Source of the DNA: Coprobacter fastidiosus
GTDB lineage: Bacteria; Bacteroidota; Bacteroidia; Bacteroidales; Coprobacteraceae
Direction: 5' to 3'
Assembly: GCF_030296935.1 (NCBI RefSeq)
Contig: NZ_AP028032.1
Span: 1,922,001 to 1,986,000, forward strand
Length of the DNA stretch: 64,000 nucleotides
Shown here one piece after another: positions 1 to 8,499 of this stretch (positions are counted from its first letter, which is position 1; each line of letters opens with the position of its first letter). Position numbers and translations under genes: made by a program. The notes beneath the pieces were generated by a model. That model saw only the letters and a list, made by a program, of their open reading frames with translations, had not been told where the DNA came from and did not search any database.

Positions 1-861
1 CGCAATCCGTAAACTATGATTACAAACCAATGATTCAAAAAACAGAGCCAAAAAATATACAATCAACGGGAGTAACGCCCATATACAGAAAAATGACAAT
101 AAGATCAATATCAACGATCCAAGTACAAATGCCGCAGGTAAAAGATGAACGATCTTTAACGACTCCGGATGAAGCAAATATAAGTCAACACGAGCTCTCC
201 CGAATACCGAAACCTGTCGATAAAACGATCGGAAACTCACACGACGTTTATGATATACAAATGCATCCCGAATCAGAACCGTATGAAAACCAGCTTTTTG
301 AATTCGTAAACTCAAATCGATATCCTCGCCGAACATATCTTTAAAACCTCCCACTCGCTTATACACCTCTTTAGAGAAGCCCATATTAAATGTCCTCGGG
401 GTAAACTTTTCCATACCCTTTTTCCCACCTCGAATACCTCCTGTAGTAAAAAATGAAGTCATAGAATAGCTGATCGCCTTTTGCAAATTACTAAAAGAAG
501 TATGTGCCGCATCAGGCCCGCCGAAACAATCGACATAATCTTCCTCCAAGCGAGCTTTGACAATCTCGAAATAACGCTCGGGAATGATACAATCAGAATC
601 AAAAAAAATCAAATATTCTCCCGAGGCTCTTTCCATTCCATAATTCCGAGTAAGACTACGCCCCGAATTTTCTTTATAGAAATAACAGATATTCAGATCT
701 TTGTCAAACTCCTGAGCTACCGTATCACACCGATTGACAGAACCATCCTCAATTAAAAGAACCTCAAAATCTTTTAATGTCTGTTTGCTCAGACTTTCTA
801 ATAATTCCCGAACTTCATCCGGACGGTTATAAACCGGTATGATAACTGAAAAATACGGCAT
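1..861 (-). CDS. Family 2 glycosyltransferase, C-terminus cut by window edge
   Basis: The minus strand is open for 287 codons from an ATG at 861 to the left edge, so the C-terminus is missing. The N-terminus reads MPYFSVIIPVYNRPDEV, a typical GT-A opening. It is followed by a Gly-Arg-x-x-x-Arg-Asn nucleotide-sugar motif, the acidic metal site FFDSDC near residue 90, and a GEDIDLSLR motif near 200 matching the family ED-x-D/E region. A strongly hydrophobic stretch in the last ~45 visible residues suggests a membrane anchor. Such enzymes transfer a sugar from a nucleotide donor to a lipid or polysaccharide acceptor; the acceptor cannot be read here. It lies 77 bp behind queC but has its own -7 element. 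Confidence 0.88.
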   Translation of the reverse strand, partial: MPYFSVIIPVYNRPDEVRELLESLSKQTLKDFEVLLIEDGSVNRCDTVAQEFDKDLNICYFYKENSGRSLTRNYGMERASGEYLIFFDSDCIIPERYFEIVKARLEEDYVDCFGGPDAAHTSFSNLQKAISYSMTSFFTTGGIRGGKKGMEKFTPRTFNMGFSKEVYKRVGGFKDMFGEDIDLSLRIQKAGFHTVLIRDAFVYHKRRVSFRSFYRQVSVFGRARVDLYLLHPESLKIVHLLPAAFVLGSLILILLSFFCIWALLPLIVYFLALFFESLVCNHSLRIA

Positions 862-887
862 AGCATTATCTGTATTATGAGAAAGGA

Positions 888-895
888 CAAAGGTA
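888..895 (-). promoter_or_regulatory. -7 promoter element for the glycosyltransferase
   Basis: TACCTTTG on the minus strand matches the Bacteroidetes -7 consensus TAnnTTTG. It ends 27 bp before the ATG at 861. No clear TTTG -33 box is visible. Confidence 0.5.
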
Positions 896-938
896 TGTAT
901 TTTTTAGTTTTATGTTAAAAAAACTCCTGAAATTATTT

Positions 939-1601
939 CTATCCGTTACGATGTTTCAAATACAAATCCAAACCGTGTTTCCGTAATTTACAAGCAGGGC
1001 ATTCTCCGCAGCCATCAGCAGGGATACCGTTATAACAGGTCAATGTCTCATTCCGAACCAGATCGAAAACTCCTAATTCATCAGACAATCTCCATACGGA
1101 CTCTTTATCTCTCCACATCAACGGAGTATGTATTTCAAAATGCGCATCCATCGCTAAATTAAGAGAGACGTTCAAAGATCGGACAAATGTATCCCGACAA
1201 TCAGGATAACCGCTAAAATCAGCTTGTGACACACCCGTCACTAAATGCCGTATTCCTTTTTGAAATGCCTTAATAGCTGCAAATGTCAAAAAAACCATGT
1301 TGCGCCCAGGCACAAACGTATTCGGATAAGAATCTTCAGGCTTTTCTTTGTCCATTACCATACTGGAGTCTGTCAACGAATTATGGGTCAACTGACCTAT
1401 CAAAGAAACATCAAGGACTTCAAACGGAACACCTGCTTCTGCCGCAATTTTACGGGCTACATCTACCTCTTTCACATGTTTCTGACCATAAATAAAACAG
1501 ACAGCCTCGACCGATTCAAAATGCGACAACGCCCAAAACAGACAAGTAGTAGAATCCTGCCCTCCGGAAAAACAAACCAACGCAGTTTCTTTTTGCTTCA
1601 T
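939..1601 (-). CDS. queC: 7-cyano-7-deazaguanine (preQ0) synthase QueC
   Basis: QueC converts 7-carboxy-7-deazaguanine to preQ0 with ATP and ammonia, in the queuosine tRNA-modification pathway. At 220 aa it has the family's usual length. The N-terminal PP-loop FSGGQDSTT (residues ~11-19) binds ATP. The C-terminal cluster C-x8-CGECPAC near residues 190-205 is the zinc site. The first ATG is used because it follows directly on the riboswitch-bearing leader. No other que gene is in the window. A preQ1-I-like aptamer upstream makes feedback control by the pathway product likely. Confidence 0.96.
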   Translation of the reverse strand: MKQKETALVCFSGGQDSTTCLFWALSHFESVEAVCFIYGQKHVKEVDVARKIAAEAGVPFEVLDVSLIGQLTHNSLTDSSMVMDKEKPEDSYPNTFVPGRNMVFLTFAAIKAFQKGIRHLVTGVSQADFSGYPDCRDTFVRSLNVSLNLAMDAHFEIHTPLMWRDKESVWRLSDELGVFDLVRNETLTCYNGIPADGCGECPACKLRKHGLDLYLKHRNG

Positions 1602-1673
1602 AACTTCTTATTGAATTTTAAAATAAAAACAGATTATATTCTTCCGGGATTATACGGACACGAGAAAGGAGTT

Positions 1674-1703
1674 CTTGTTTTTAACGTGGTAGCAAGCACA
1701 CGG
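1674..1703 (-). promoter_or_regulatory. preQ1-I-like riboswitch aptamer in the queC leader
   Basis: Read on the minus strand, the leader holds a small H-type pseudoknot. P1 is CGTG/CACG. Its loop contains CTTG followed by the conserved CTAC. Then comes an A-rich TTAAAAA spacer, and a CAAG that can pair with the loop CTTG to form P2. This matches the preQ1 class I layout of hairpin, loop CUAC and A-rich tail. The upstream TCTTCCG (1707-1701), overlapping P1, can alternatively pair with CGGAAGA (1646-1640) before queC, a possible expression platform. The class is known to control queuosine genes. Fold and ligand are inferred by eye. Confidence 0.75.
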
Positions 1704-1722
1704 AAGATTTATATTCAGGGCA

Positions 1723-1730
1723 CAAAAGTA
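1723..1730 (-). promoter_or_regulatory. -7 promoter element for queC
   Basis: TACTTTTG on the minus strand fits TAnnTTTG. It predicts a start of transcription near 1716, giving a ~115-nt leader that contains the whole aptamer. Confidence 0.55.
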
Positions 1731-1849
1731 TAAAATTTTCTATACATTTTTATACAAGTCCCTGTTTTTGACACACAATCTAAGAAACTTTTGAGATTCT
1801 TCGAAAAAGTCTTTTCGTCCAAGTTTTTATATTTTCCATTTGTCTCAAC

Positions 1850-1886
1850 AAAAAAACGATCCGGGACTTTTCACTACCGGATCGTT
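1850..1886 (-). terminator. Rho-independent terminator of efp
   Basis: A perfect 10-bp stem (AACGATCCGG with CCGGATCGTT), a 12-nt loop and a run of seven T on the minus strand, 28 bp after the efp stop. Confidence 0.88.
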
Positions 1887-1914
1887 GCAATAATATATTA
1901 AATCTTTCTCAGAC

Positions 1915-2478
1915 TTAACGGACACGTTCCATATATTCCCCTGTTCTCGTATCGATACGAATCGTTTCACCTGTATTAATGAACAAAGGAACACGGACTT
2001 CAGCACCGGTTTCTACGGTAGCCGGCTTTAAAGTATTCGTTGCAGTATCTCCCTTAATTCCCGGTTCGGTATAGGTAACTTGAAGTTCCACTTTTACCGG
2101 AAGCTCTGCAAACAATACCGTTTCGGTAGATGCATCCGAAACAACTTCTATCACCATTCCTTCTTTCAAGAAGTCAACGCCGGTAATAAGATCCTTATCG
2201 ATAGTAACATCATCCCACGTTTCCTGATTCAGAAAATGATAATGATCTCCTTCATTGTAAGAAAACTGGAACGGACGGCGTTCTACACGAACATCTTCCA
2301 GTTTTTCACCGATATTAAAACGACGGTCAAGAACGCGTCCGCTTACTACCTCTTTCAGTTTGGTACGCATGAATGTATTTCCCTTTCCGGGTTTCACATG
2401 AAGAAATTCGATACAGTAGTACAATTTACCGTCTAAACGGATGCATGTTCCGTTCTTGATGTCTTGTGCATTAATCAT
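1915..2478 (-). CDS. efp: Elongation factor P
   Basis: EF-P enters the ribosome and relieves stalling at polyproline runs. The 187-aa length and three-domain pattern are normal. Domain I carries the KPGKGNTF loop with the modifiable lysine at position 32. The C-terminal domain holds the family signature ending in an IRIDTRTGEYMERV tail. It is monocistronic, with a terminator behind it and a well-formed TTTG-20-TATTTTTG promoter in front, back to back with the rpmH promoter. Confidence 0.97.
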   Translation of the reverse strand: MINAQDIKNGTCIRLDGKLYYCIEFLHVKPGKGNTFMRTKLKEVVSGRVLDRRFNIGEKLEDVRVERRPFQFSYNEGDHYHFLNQETWDDVTIDKDLITGVDFLKEGMVIEVVSDASTETVLFAELPVKVELQVTYTEPGIKGDTATNTLKPATVETGAEVRVPLFINTGETIRIDTRTGEYMERVR

Positions 2479-2530
2479 ATTTTTATCTATTTGAAATTAT
2501 TGTTCGATTATGGACACTGATTTCCGGGTA

Positions 2531-2562
2531 CAAAAATAATCTAAATCAGAAAAAAACGCAAA
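2531..2562 (-). promoter_or_regulatory. efp promoter (-33 and -7)
   Basis: On the minus strand TTTG (2562-2559), a 20-bp spacer and TATTTTTG (2538-2531): a full Bacteroidetes promoter 52 bp before the efp ATG. Confidence 0.75.
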
Positions 2563-2587
2563 AGTTTTGTCTAAAAACCATTTATCC

Positions 2588-2619
2588 TTTGGTTTATTAA
2601 AAAAAAGTATCTATTTTTG
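2588..2619 (+). promoter_or_regulatory. rpmH promoter (-33 and -7)
   Basis: TTTG (2588-2591), 20 bp, TATTTTTG (2612-2619), 42 bp before the rpmH ATG. It mirrors the efp promoter on the other strand. Confidence 0.78.
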
Positions 2620-2661
2620 CAGTCCGAATTTTGAAATAATAACGATAAAAAATATACGGCA

Positions 2662-2814
2662 ATGAAAAGAACATTTCAACCTTCAAACAGAAAAAGAAAA
2701 AATAAACACGGTTTCCGTTCGAGAATGGCTACCGCAAACGGACGTCGCGTATTAGCTGCCCGTCGTGCTAAAGGCAGAAAAAAATTGACAGTATCTGACG
2801 AATATAACGGATAA
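2662..2814 (+). CDS. rpmH: 50S ribosomal protein L34
   Basis: A 50-residue, very basic protein beginning [19 protein letters not shown], the near-invariant L34 signature, followed by the R-x-A-x-x-x-G-R-x-x-L-x-x-R-R-x-x-G-R core. It binds 23S rRNA in the large subunit. It is short enough to be missed by a length cut-off. It has its own promoter and a strong terminator. The acidic SDEYNG end extends a few residues past the 44-46 aa seen in many bacteria. The usual rnpA/dnaA neighbours are absent, as is common in Bacteroidetes. Confidence 0.97.
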   Translation: MKRTFQPSNRKRKNKHGFRSRMATANGRRVLAARRAKGRKKLTVSDEYNG

Positions 2815-2872
2815 ACAATATTTTAAGGGAACTTCTCTTAAAAGGAAATTCTATTTTTAGACTTCTCCTAAA

Positions 2873-2909
2873 AACGCAACAGATTGTTTTTAATCTGTTG
2901 CGTTTTTTT
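2873..2909 (+). terminator. Rho-independent terminator of rpmH
   Basis: A perfect 13-bp stem (AACGCAACAGATT / AATCTGTTGCGTT), 6-nt loop, then a T-run. Confidence 0.9.
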
Positions 2910-2989
2910 GTAGAGTAAAAAATCATTTTATCCTTCTCTTCTTTTTATCTTTATAGTAAAGAAGATTCCAAGAGTTGTTTAAAGTTTTC

Positions 2990-2997
2990 TATTTTTG
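2990..2997 (+). promoter_or_regulatory. -7 promoter element for mnmA
   Basis: TATTTTTG, 27 bp before the mnmA ATG; no exact TTTG at the -33 position. Confidence 0.5.
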
Positions 2998-3024
2998 CAT
3001 ATTACAATTCCATAAAGATTAAAT

Positions 3025-4158
3025 ATGGCAACAAAACTTTCTGAAAAGAAAAAAGTATTAGTCGGGATGAGCGGAGGAATAGACAGTTCCGCCGTATGTA
3101 TGCTGTTACAAGACCAAGGATACGAGGTTTTGGGAATAACACTGCGAATGTGGGATATTCCTTCTCATTTTTCCACTCCCGGACAAAAAGAACCCGACCA
3201 CGTATTAGAAGCACGATCTTTAGCAGAAAGACTCGCCATCCCGCATTATACACTCGATGTAAGAGACGAATTCAGAAAAACGGTCGTACAATCTTTTATC
3301 GATGAATATCTACGAGCACGCACTCCTAATCCTTGTGTCATGTGTAATCTTTATTTCAAATGGAAATATCTGCTTGATGAGGCCGATCGGTTAGAATGTG
3401 ATTACATTGCTACCGGACATTATGCACGCATAACCCAAAATATGAATAGGTATATTCTCGAAAAAGGCTTAGACCCGAAAAAAGATCAGTCATATTTTCT
3501 ATGGAGACTCGGACAGAAAGAACTCTCCCGAACATTATTTCCTTTAGGAAATATCACAAAAGAAGAAATAAAAACATACGTTCTTCAAAAAGGGTTCAAA
3601 GAAAAAGTCGAAAAAAAAGAGAGCATGGAAGTATGCTTTATAGAGAATGACTATCGAGATTTTCTCTTGCAACAAATCCCTAACCTGAATGAAGTTATCG
3701 GCAAAGGTTTTTTCGTCGATAAGAAAGGAAAAAAGTTGGGACTGCATAAAGGCTTTCCGTTTTATACAATAGGCCAGAGAAAAGGTTTGGAAATAGCTCT
3801 CGGACATCCGGCCTATGTAATAAAAATAAATCCGTATAAAAATACGATCAGATTAGGTGATAAAGAAGATCTGCTGACTACCGAGATGCTTGTAGAATCT
3901 CCCGTTATAAACATCCCTATCGATCAAATATCCGACAGAGAGATTCAAATACGAATCCGTTACCGGAGTCCGGCAATTCGGGGAACTCTATTTTTTACAG
4001 ATGACAACTATATAGTCGTTAAATTCAAAGAGCCTGTATCTGCCGTAACTCCAGGACAATCTGCTGTATTCTATTCCGGCAATCAGGTGATCGGCGGTGG
4101 AATAATTTCGGACCAACATAACTTAAAAAAACATACTCAGAATAAAACACAAGTCTGA
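3025..4158 (+). CDS. mnmA: tRNA 2-thiouridine(34) synthase MnmA
   Basis: MnmA adenylates and thiolates U34 of Lys, Glu and Gln tRNAs, taking sulfur from a persulfide relay. The PP-loop GMSGGIDSS sits at residues 14-22. The catalytic pair is C104 in NPCVMCN and C204 in MEVCFI. The 377-aa length is standard, and the central tRNA-binding and C-terminal beta-barrel regions are present. It leads a short run with xseA (21-bp gap) and xseB. Confidence 0.96.
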   Translation: MATKLSEKKKVLVGMSGGIDSSAVCMLLQDQGYEVLGITLRMWDIPSHFSTPGQKEPDHVLEARSLAERLAIPHYTLDVRDEFRKTVVQSFIDEYLRARTPNPCVMCNLYFKWKYLLDEADRLECDYIATGHYARITQNMNRYILEKGLDPKKDQSYFLWRLGQKELSRTLFPLGNITKEEIKTYVLQKGFKEKVEKKESMEVCFIENDYRDFLLQQIPNLNEVIGKGFFVDKKGKKLGLHKGFPFYTIGQRKGLEIALGHPAYVIKINPYKNTIRLGDKEDLLTTEMLVESPVINIPIDQISDREIQIRIRYRSPAIRGTLFFTDDNYIVVKFKEPVSAVTPGQSAVFYSGNQVIGGGIISDQHNLKKHTQNKTQV

Positions 4159-4179
4159 CATTTACAAAGCTTATATAAT

Positions 4180-5547
4180 ATGGCCATTCAAGATATATCT
4201 TTACACGAACTGAATTCTATGATTCGGGAAACACTGAATGACGGATTTCCTGAACGATACTGGGTCTCTGCCGAAATAAGCGAAGCAAGAGAAAATTATT
4301 CGGGACATTGTTATCTTGAATTTGCCGAAAAAGACAGTCGTTCAGGCCAAATTATTGCAAAGGCAAAAGGAATAATCTGGGCTTCTACATTCCTGATGTT
4401 GAAGCCTTATTTTGAAGAACAAACCGGAGAAATATTCAGAGCCGGTATAAAAGTTCTGGTTCAGGTCAGTATAGACTTTCATGAATTATACGGACTCACT
4501 TTGACCGTACATGATATAGACCCTTCATATACGTTAGGAGATATAGCTCGTCACAGAGCAGAGATTCTACGTCAATTGTCCGATGAAGGAGTAATCGACA
4601 TGAATAAAGAACTGACATGGGCTTTTCCTCCACAACGTATTGCCGTAATATCCTCTCGAACGGCAGCAGGATATGGAGACTTTACAAACCAATTAAAGAA
4701 CAATACCGAAGGGTATGTTTTTTACACCGTTCTCTTTCAAGCCGTCATGCAAGGCAATCAAGCAGAATCTTCCATTATCGCTGCATTAGAAAAAATTTAT
4801 GAACAAGCGGATAATTTCGACGGTGTAGTCATTATCAGAGGTGGAGGAGCAACTTCAGAATTAAGCTGTTTCGATAGTTATTTGTTAGCTCAGCATATTG
4901 CTCAATTCCCGTTACCGATATTGACGGGTATAGGACACGATCGGGACGAAACCGTTATCGACAAAGTCGCTAACACACGAGTAAAAACACCCACCGCTGC
5001 TGCTGAATGGTTAATTTCCCAGACACAAAAGGCCGATGAACAACGAATATATCTTCGTGATACCATCGCTTTTCTATTGCAACAACGCATACTTAAAGAA
5101 GAAAAACTTCTCTCTACTGTCACTCAAGGAATCCCTCGTCTGCTCGATCAGCAAGTACAGGCAGAAAAAAACAGAATTCAAAAAATACAACAGGCTGTTA
5201 TCCAGAAATCAAGCGAACAATTATTTAAGGAAAGAATCCATATTAATAACCTCTCTGTATTATTACCAAGAATCATCGAAAAATCTTTACCGCAGGAACG
5301 GTCGAAATTATCTCGGCTCGAACTTTTTCTTCGCCAAGCGATTTCTTATAAGATAAAAACAGAAAAACAGCATCTCGATATTCTCGGTAAAACAATAGAT
5401 TTAACATCACCGGAACATATATTAAAACAGGGGTATAGCCTCACTTTAAAGTCAGGGAAAGTAATTCGCAGTATTTTAGAATTGCATCCGGGAGATAAAA
5501 TCACAACCCTTTTCAAAGATGGAGAAAAAGAATCTATAATTATTTAA
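4180..5547 (+). CDS. xseA: Exodeoxyribonuclease VII large subunit
   Basis: This is the catalytic and DNA-binding subunit of ExoVII, which degrades single-stranded DNA in both directions. An N-terminal OB-fold covers residues ~5-110, with the ISEARENYSGHCYLEF strand region. The core contains the conserved IRGGGATSEL and GIGHDRDETVIDKVA motifs around residues 220-265. A long charged coiled coil (~270-400) binds XseB subunits. The 455-aa length is typical. xseB begins 10 bp after its stop, so both subunits are co-transcribed. Confidence 0.96.
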   Translation: MAIQDISLHELNSMIRETLNDGFPERYWVSAEISEARENYSGHCYLEFAEKDSRSGQIIAKAKGIIWASTFLMLKPYFEEQTGEIFRAGIKVLVQVSIDFHELYGLTLTVHDIDPSYTLGDIARHRAEILRQLSDEGVIDMNKELTWAFPPQRIAVISSRTAAGYGDFTNQLKNNTEGYVFYTVLFQAVMQGNQAESSIIAALEKIYEQADNFDGVVIIRGGGATSELSCFDSYLLAQHIAQFPLPILTGIGHDRDETVIDKVANTRVKTPTAAAEWLISQTQKADEQRIYLRDTIAFLLQQRILKEEKLLSTVTQGIPRLLDQQVQAEKNRIQKIQQAVIQKSSEQLFKERIHINNLSVLLPRIIEKSLPQERSKLSRLELFLRQAISYKIKTEKQHLDILGKTIDLTSPEHILKQGYSLTLKSGKVIRSILELHPGDKITTLFKDGEKESIII

Positions 5548-5557
5548 ACTACAAAAT

Positions 5558-5761
5558 ATGGCTGAAAAGAAAAAACAAACTTATGCTCAAGCAATCGCCG
5601 AGCTCGAAGAAATTGTCGCCAAGCTGCAGAATAATGAATGTGAAATCGACGAACTGAAAACTTATACAAACCGGTCACTTTCTTTATTAAAATTCTGTAA
5701 AGATAAACTATTCGAAACAGATGAAGAAATAAAAAAAATGTTGGAAGAGCTCGATTCATAA
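5558..5761 (+). CDS. xseB: Exodeoxyribonuclease VII small subunit
   Basis: A 67-aa two-helix protein with the family pattern A-x-x-E-L-E-x-I-V-x-x-L-x-x-x-E at residues 12-26, followed by a second acidic helix ending KKMLEELDS. XseB coats the XseA coiled coil and is needed for ExoVII activity. Its position right behind xseA confirms the call. Confidence 0.94.
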   Translation: MAEKKKQTYAQAIAELEEIVAKLQNNECEIDELKTYTNRSLSLLKFCKDKLFETDEEIKKMLEELDS

Positions 5762-5824
5762 TATAGGAAATGCAAACTCAACAGTCTTTGCTATAATAAA
5801 GTATAGGAAATCAAAAAAAAGAGT

Positions 5825-5832
5825 TAATTTTG
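5825..5832 (+). promoter_or_regulatory. -7 promoter element for gltX
   Basis: TAATTTTG fits TAnnTTTG and lies 26 bp before the gltX ATG. Confidence 0.5.
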
Positions 5833-5858
5833 TCCCCTGATTTCAAAAAAACGATACT

Positions 5859-7376
5859 ATGCCCGAAAGAAAAGTAAGAGTACGATTTGCTCCCAGTCCT
5901 ACAGGAGCACTACATATCGGTGGAGTAAGAACCGCCCTTTATAATTATCTGTTTGCCAAACAGCACAATGGAGATATGATTCTTCGAATCGAAGATACCG
6001 ACTCTCAACGATTTGTTCCCGGGGCTGAAGCTTACATCATAGAAGCTCTCGAATGGTTAGGAATAAAATTCGATGAGGGGGTCGGCTATGGAGGAAATCA
6101 TGCCCCTTACCGCCAATCGGAACGTAAAGACATCTACCGGAAGTATGTAGAGCAACTTCTCTCTGACGGGAAAGCATATATAGCTTTTGATACGCCTGAA
6201 GAACTGGAAGCCAAAAGAAAAGAAATCCCGAACTTCCAATATGATGCCTCGACTCGGATGCAGATGCGGAACTCCCTGACGCTTCCGAAAGAGGAAATCG
6301 ACAGACTGATCGCTGAGGGGAAACAATATGTTGTACGGTTCAAAGTAGAACCCGGAGAAGATGTTCACGTCAATGACCTTATACGAGGAGAAGTTATCAT
6401 CAACTCATCTATTTTAGATGACAAGGTTCTATATAAATCGGCCGATAACTTGCCGACTTATCACCTCGCCAATATCGTCGATGACCATTTAATGGAAATT
6501 TCCCATGTCATACGCGGAGAAGAATGGCTACCGTCAGCGCCTCTGCATGTTTTATTATACAGAGCCTTCGGGTGGAAAGACTCCATGCCTGAATTCGCAC
6601 ATTTGTCTTTACTGCTGAAACCCGACGGAAATGGAAAACTGAGCAAACGTGACGGAGATCGTCTGGGATTTCCTGTTTTCCCGCTCGAATGGCATGATCC
6701 CAAAACCGGAGAGGTATCATCTGGTTATCGTGAAGCAGGATATCTGCCCGAAGCCGTAATAAATTTCCTTGCTCTATTGGGATGGAATCCTGGAAATGAC
6801 CAAGAAATTCTTTCTATGGACGACTTGATCAAATTGTTTTCTCTTGAAAAATGCAGTAAAAACGGGGCAAAATTCGATTTCGAAAAAGGGAAATGGTTTA
6901 ATCACAAATATATACAAAATAAAAGTAACGAAGAACTTACTGAATTATTCCTGCCGATTTTACAGGAAAAAGGGATATCTGCTGATCCTGCCAAAACAGC
7001 CAAAATCATAGGATTGGTAAAAGATCGTATCTCTTTTGTCAAAGAACTTTGGGCTCAAACTTCTTATTTCTTCATTGCCCCGGAAAGTTATGAAGAGAAG
7101 TCGGTAAAAAAACGATGGAAAGAAGATACCCCCGAGCAAATGAAAGAGTTGATCGAGATTCTCGAAAACATAACAGACTTTGCTTCGGAAGACACCGAAA
7201 AAATCGTGTTAGGTTGGATCACCGAAAACAATTATCACATGGGAAATGTCATGAATGCATTCAGACTGGCCGTAGTGGGTGAATGTAAAGGCCCTCACAT
7301 GTTTGACATCACGACCATATTGGGAAAAGAAGAAACCATCAAACGGATAAAAAAAGCCATAGAAGTTCTCCAATGA
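5859..7376 (+). CDS. gltX: Glutamyl-tRNA synthetase
   Basis: Class I aminoacyl-tRNA synthetase charging tRNA-Glu. The HIGH-type motif [13 protein letters not shown] is at residues 10-22 and the KMSKS equivalent [11 protein letters not shown] near residue 260. The C-terminal anticodon-binding domain completes the usual ~505 aa. The stop codon overlaps the next ATG (ATGA), coupling it to the downstream membrane-protein gene. Confidence 0.97.
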   Translation: MPERKVRVRFAPSPTGALHIGGVRTALYNYLFAKQHNGDMILRIEDTDSQRFVPGAEAYIIEALEWLGIKFDEGVGYGGNHAPYRQSERKDIYRKYVEQLLSDGKAYIAFDTPEELEAKRKEIPNFQYDASTRMQMRNSLTLPKEEIDRLIAEGKQYVVRFKVEPGEDVHVNDLIRGEVIINSSILDDKVLYKSADNLPTYHLANIVDDHLMEISHVIRGEEWLPSAPLHVLLYRAFGWKDSMPEFAHLSLLLKPDGNGKLSKRDGDRLGFPVFPLEWHDPKTGEVSSGYREAGYLPEAVINFLALLGWNPGNDQEILSMDDLIKLFSLEKCSKNGAKFDFEKGKWFNHKYIQNKSNEELTELFLPILQEKGISADPAKTAKIIGLVKDRISFVKELWAQTSYFFIAPESYEEKSVKKRWKEDTPEQMKELIEILENITDFASEDTEKIVLGWITENNYHMGNVMNAFRLAVVGECKGPHMFDITTILGKEETIKRIKKAIEVLQ

Positions 7377-8455
7377 AACACATTAAACGGAGTTTGATAT
7401 TAACCATATTATCAGTCTTATCTTCAGGGATAATGGCTCAAGATATACTATGGGATGTCGATCTGACCGGATTTTTCGATAACCGAGAGTATAAATATCC
7501 GGGACAAACGTCACAGACATTTTTCGGAACCAGACTCTCACCGGAAATCGGGATAGGCGTTCTCAACAACAAACACCGGATTATGGTAGGCGGCAGCTGG
7601 ATACAGCCGATGGGAGCAAAAAAAGACGAAGGCTCTCTTGACCTGACCGCATATTATCATTATGAAAGCCCCAAATTCAAGATGTCTTTCGGATCATTTG
7701 CCCGTACTCAACTGATAGAAACCCTTCCGGCATTTCTCCAATATGATTCTTTAACGATTTTTCGTCCGAATATCACAGGAGCTCTATTTCAATATATCGG
7801 ACATAAAGGATACGGAGAAATCTATATAGACTGGCGGCAAATGCAAACCGAAAAACGTAGAGAAGCCTTTATTATAGTCGGAAGCGGACGTTGGCAACCC
7901 GGTATATTCTATGCCGGAGGAAACATCGTCATGAACCATCTTGCCCGCTCGAAAAATGCAACGGAAGGACAATCGGTTACCGATGATATGGTCGTACATC
8001 CTTATGTAGGACTAAACTTGACTCGGTTTGTCTCCCCTTTAGATTCTCTGACCATTCAATGCGGATACTTACTGAGCTTAGAACGCAATCGGGGTATAGG
8101 CACTTGGCATCATCCTCAAGGTATTACAGCGGAGATGCTGGCAGAATGGCGCTTTATCGGATTAAAAAACACATTCTATGCCGGAGGCAATCAACAGCCG
8201 TTTTATCCCCAGTTAGGTAGTCAGCTAAATCAAGGAGACCCCTTCTATCAGGCTAAATTATATAACCGTACCGACATCTATTTCTATTTTTTCCGGAACA
8301 GATTCGTAAATTGCATGGCATCGGTCAATTTCCATACGACACGCTCTCATGTAGACCTTCAACAACAATTGATCGTAAGATTCAATCTAAACAATGAAAG
8401 TTGGAAAAAAAGGAATGAACCGTCAGGAAAAAATCGATTGAAAAATATTTTATAA
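7373..8455 (+). CDS. Uncharacterised secreted, probably outer-membrane beta-barrel protein
   Basis: I do not recognise a named family. The 360-aa product starts with a signal peptide ([19 protein letters not shown], cleavage likely after MAQ). The rest shows alternating polar/aromatic beta strands, for example [16 protein letters not shown] and [17 protein letters not shown], as in outer-membrane barrels. The tail is basic and hydrophilic ([14 protein letters not shown]), an odd end for a barrel. It overlaps gltX by 4 bp and precedes waaA by 44 bp, so it is probably translated from the gltX message. An envelope role is inferred only from the signal peptide, strand pattern and waaA. Confidence 0.7.
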   Translation: MKHIKRSLILTILSVLSSGIMAQDILWDVDLTGFFDNREYKYPGQTSQTFFGTRLSPEIGIGVLNNKHRIMVGGSWIQPMGAKKDEGSLDLTAYYHYESPKFKMSFGSFARTQLIETLPAFLQYDSLTIFRPNITGALFQYIGHKGYGEIYIDWRQMQTEKRREAFIIVGSGRWQPGIFYAGGNIVMNHLARSKNATEGQSVTDDMVVHPYVGLNLTRFVSPLDSLTIQCGYLLSLERNRGIGTWHHPQGITAEMLAEWRFIGLKNTFYAGGNQQPFYPQLGSQLNQGDPFYQAKLYNRTDIYFYFFRNRFVNCMASVNFHTTRSHVDLQQQLIVRFNLNNESWKKRNEPSGKNRLKNIL

Positions 8456-8499
8456 TTCCATAAACACAAACTCCTTTCAAAGAAGTCTATTTCGTAATC

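Noticed and set aside
30-756. Plus-strand frames at the left edge
   Set aside because: They are antisense to a clear glycosyltransferase 2 reading frame that is open to the window edge.
1245-1733. 162-codon plus-strand frame over queC
   Set aside because: It is antisense to queC and its riboswitch; composition follows the real gene.
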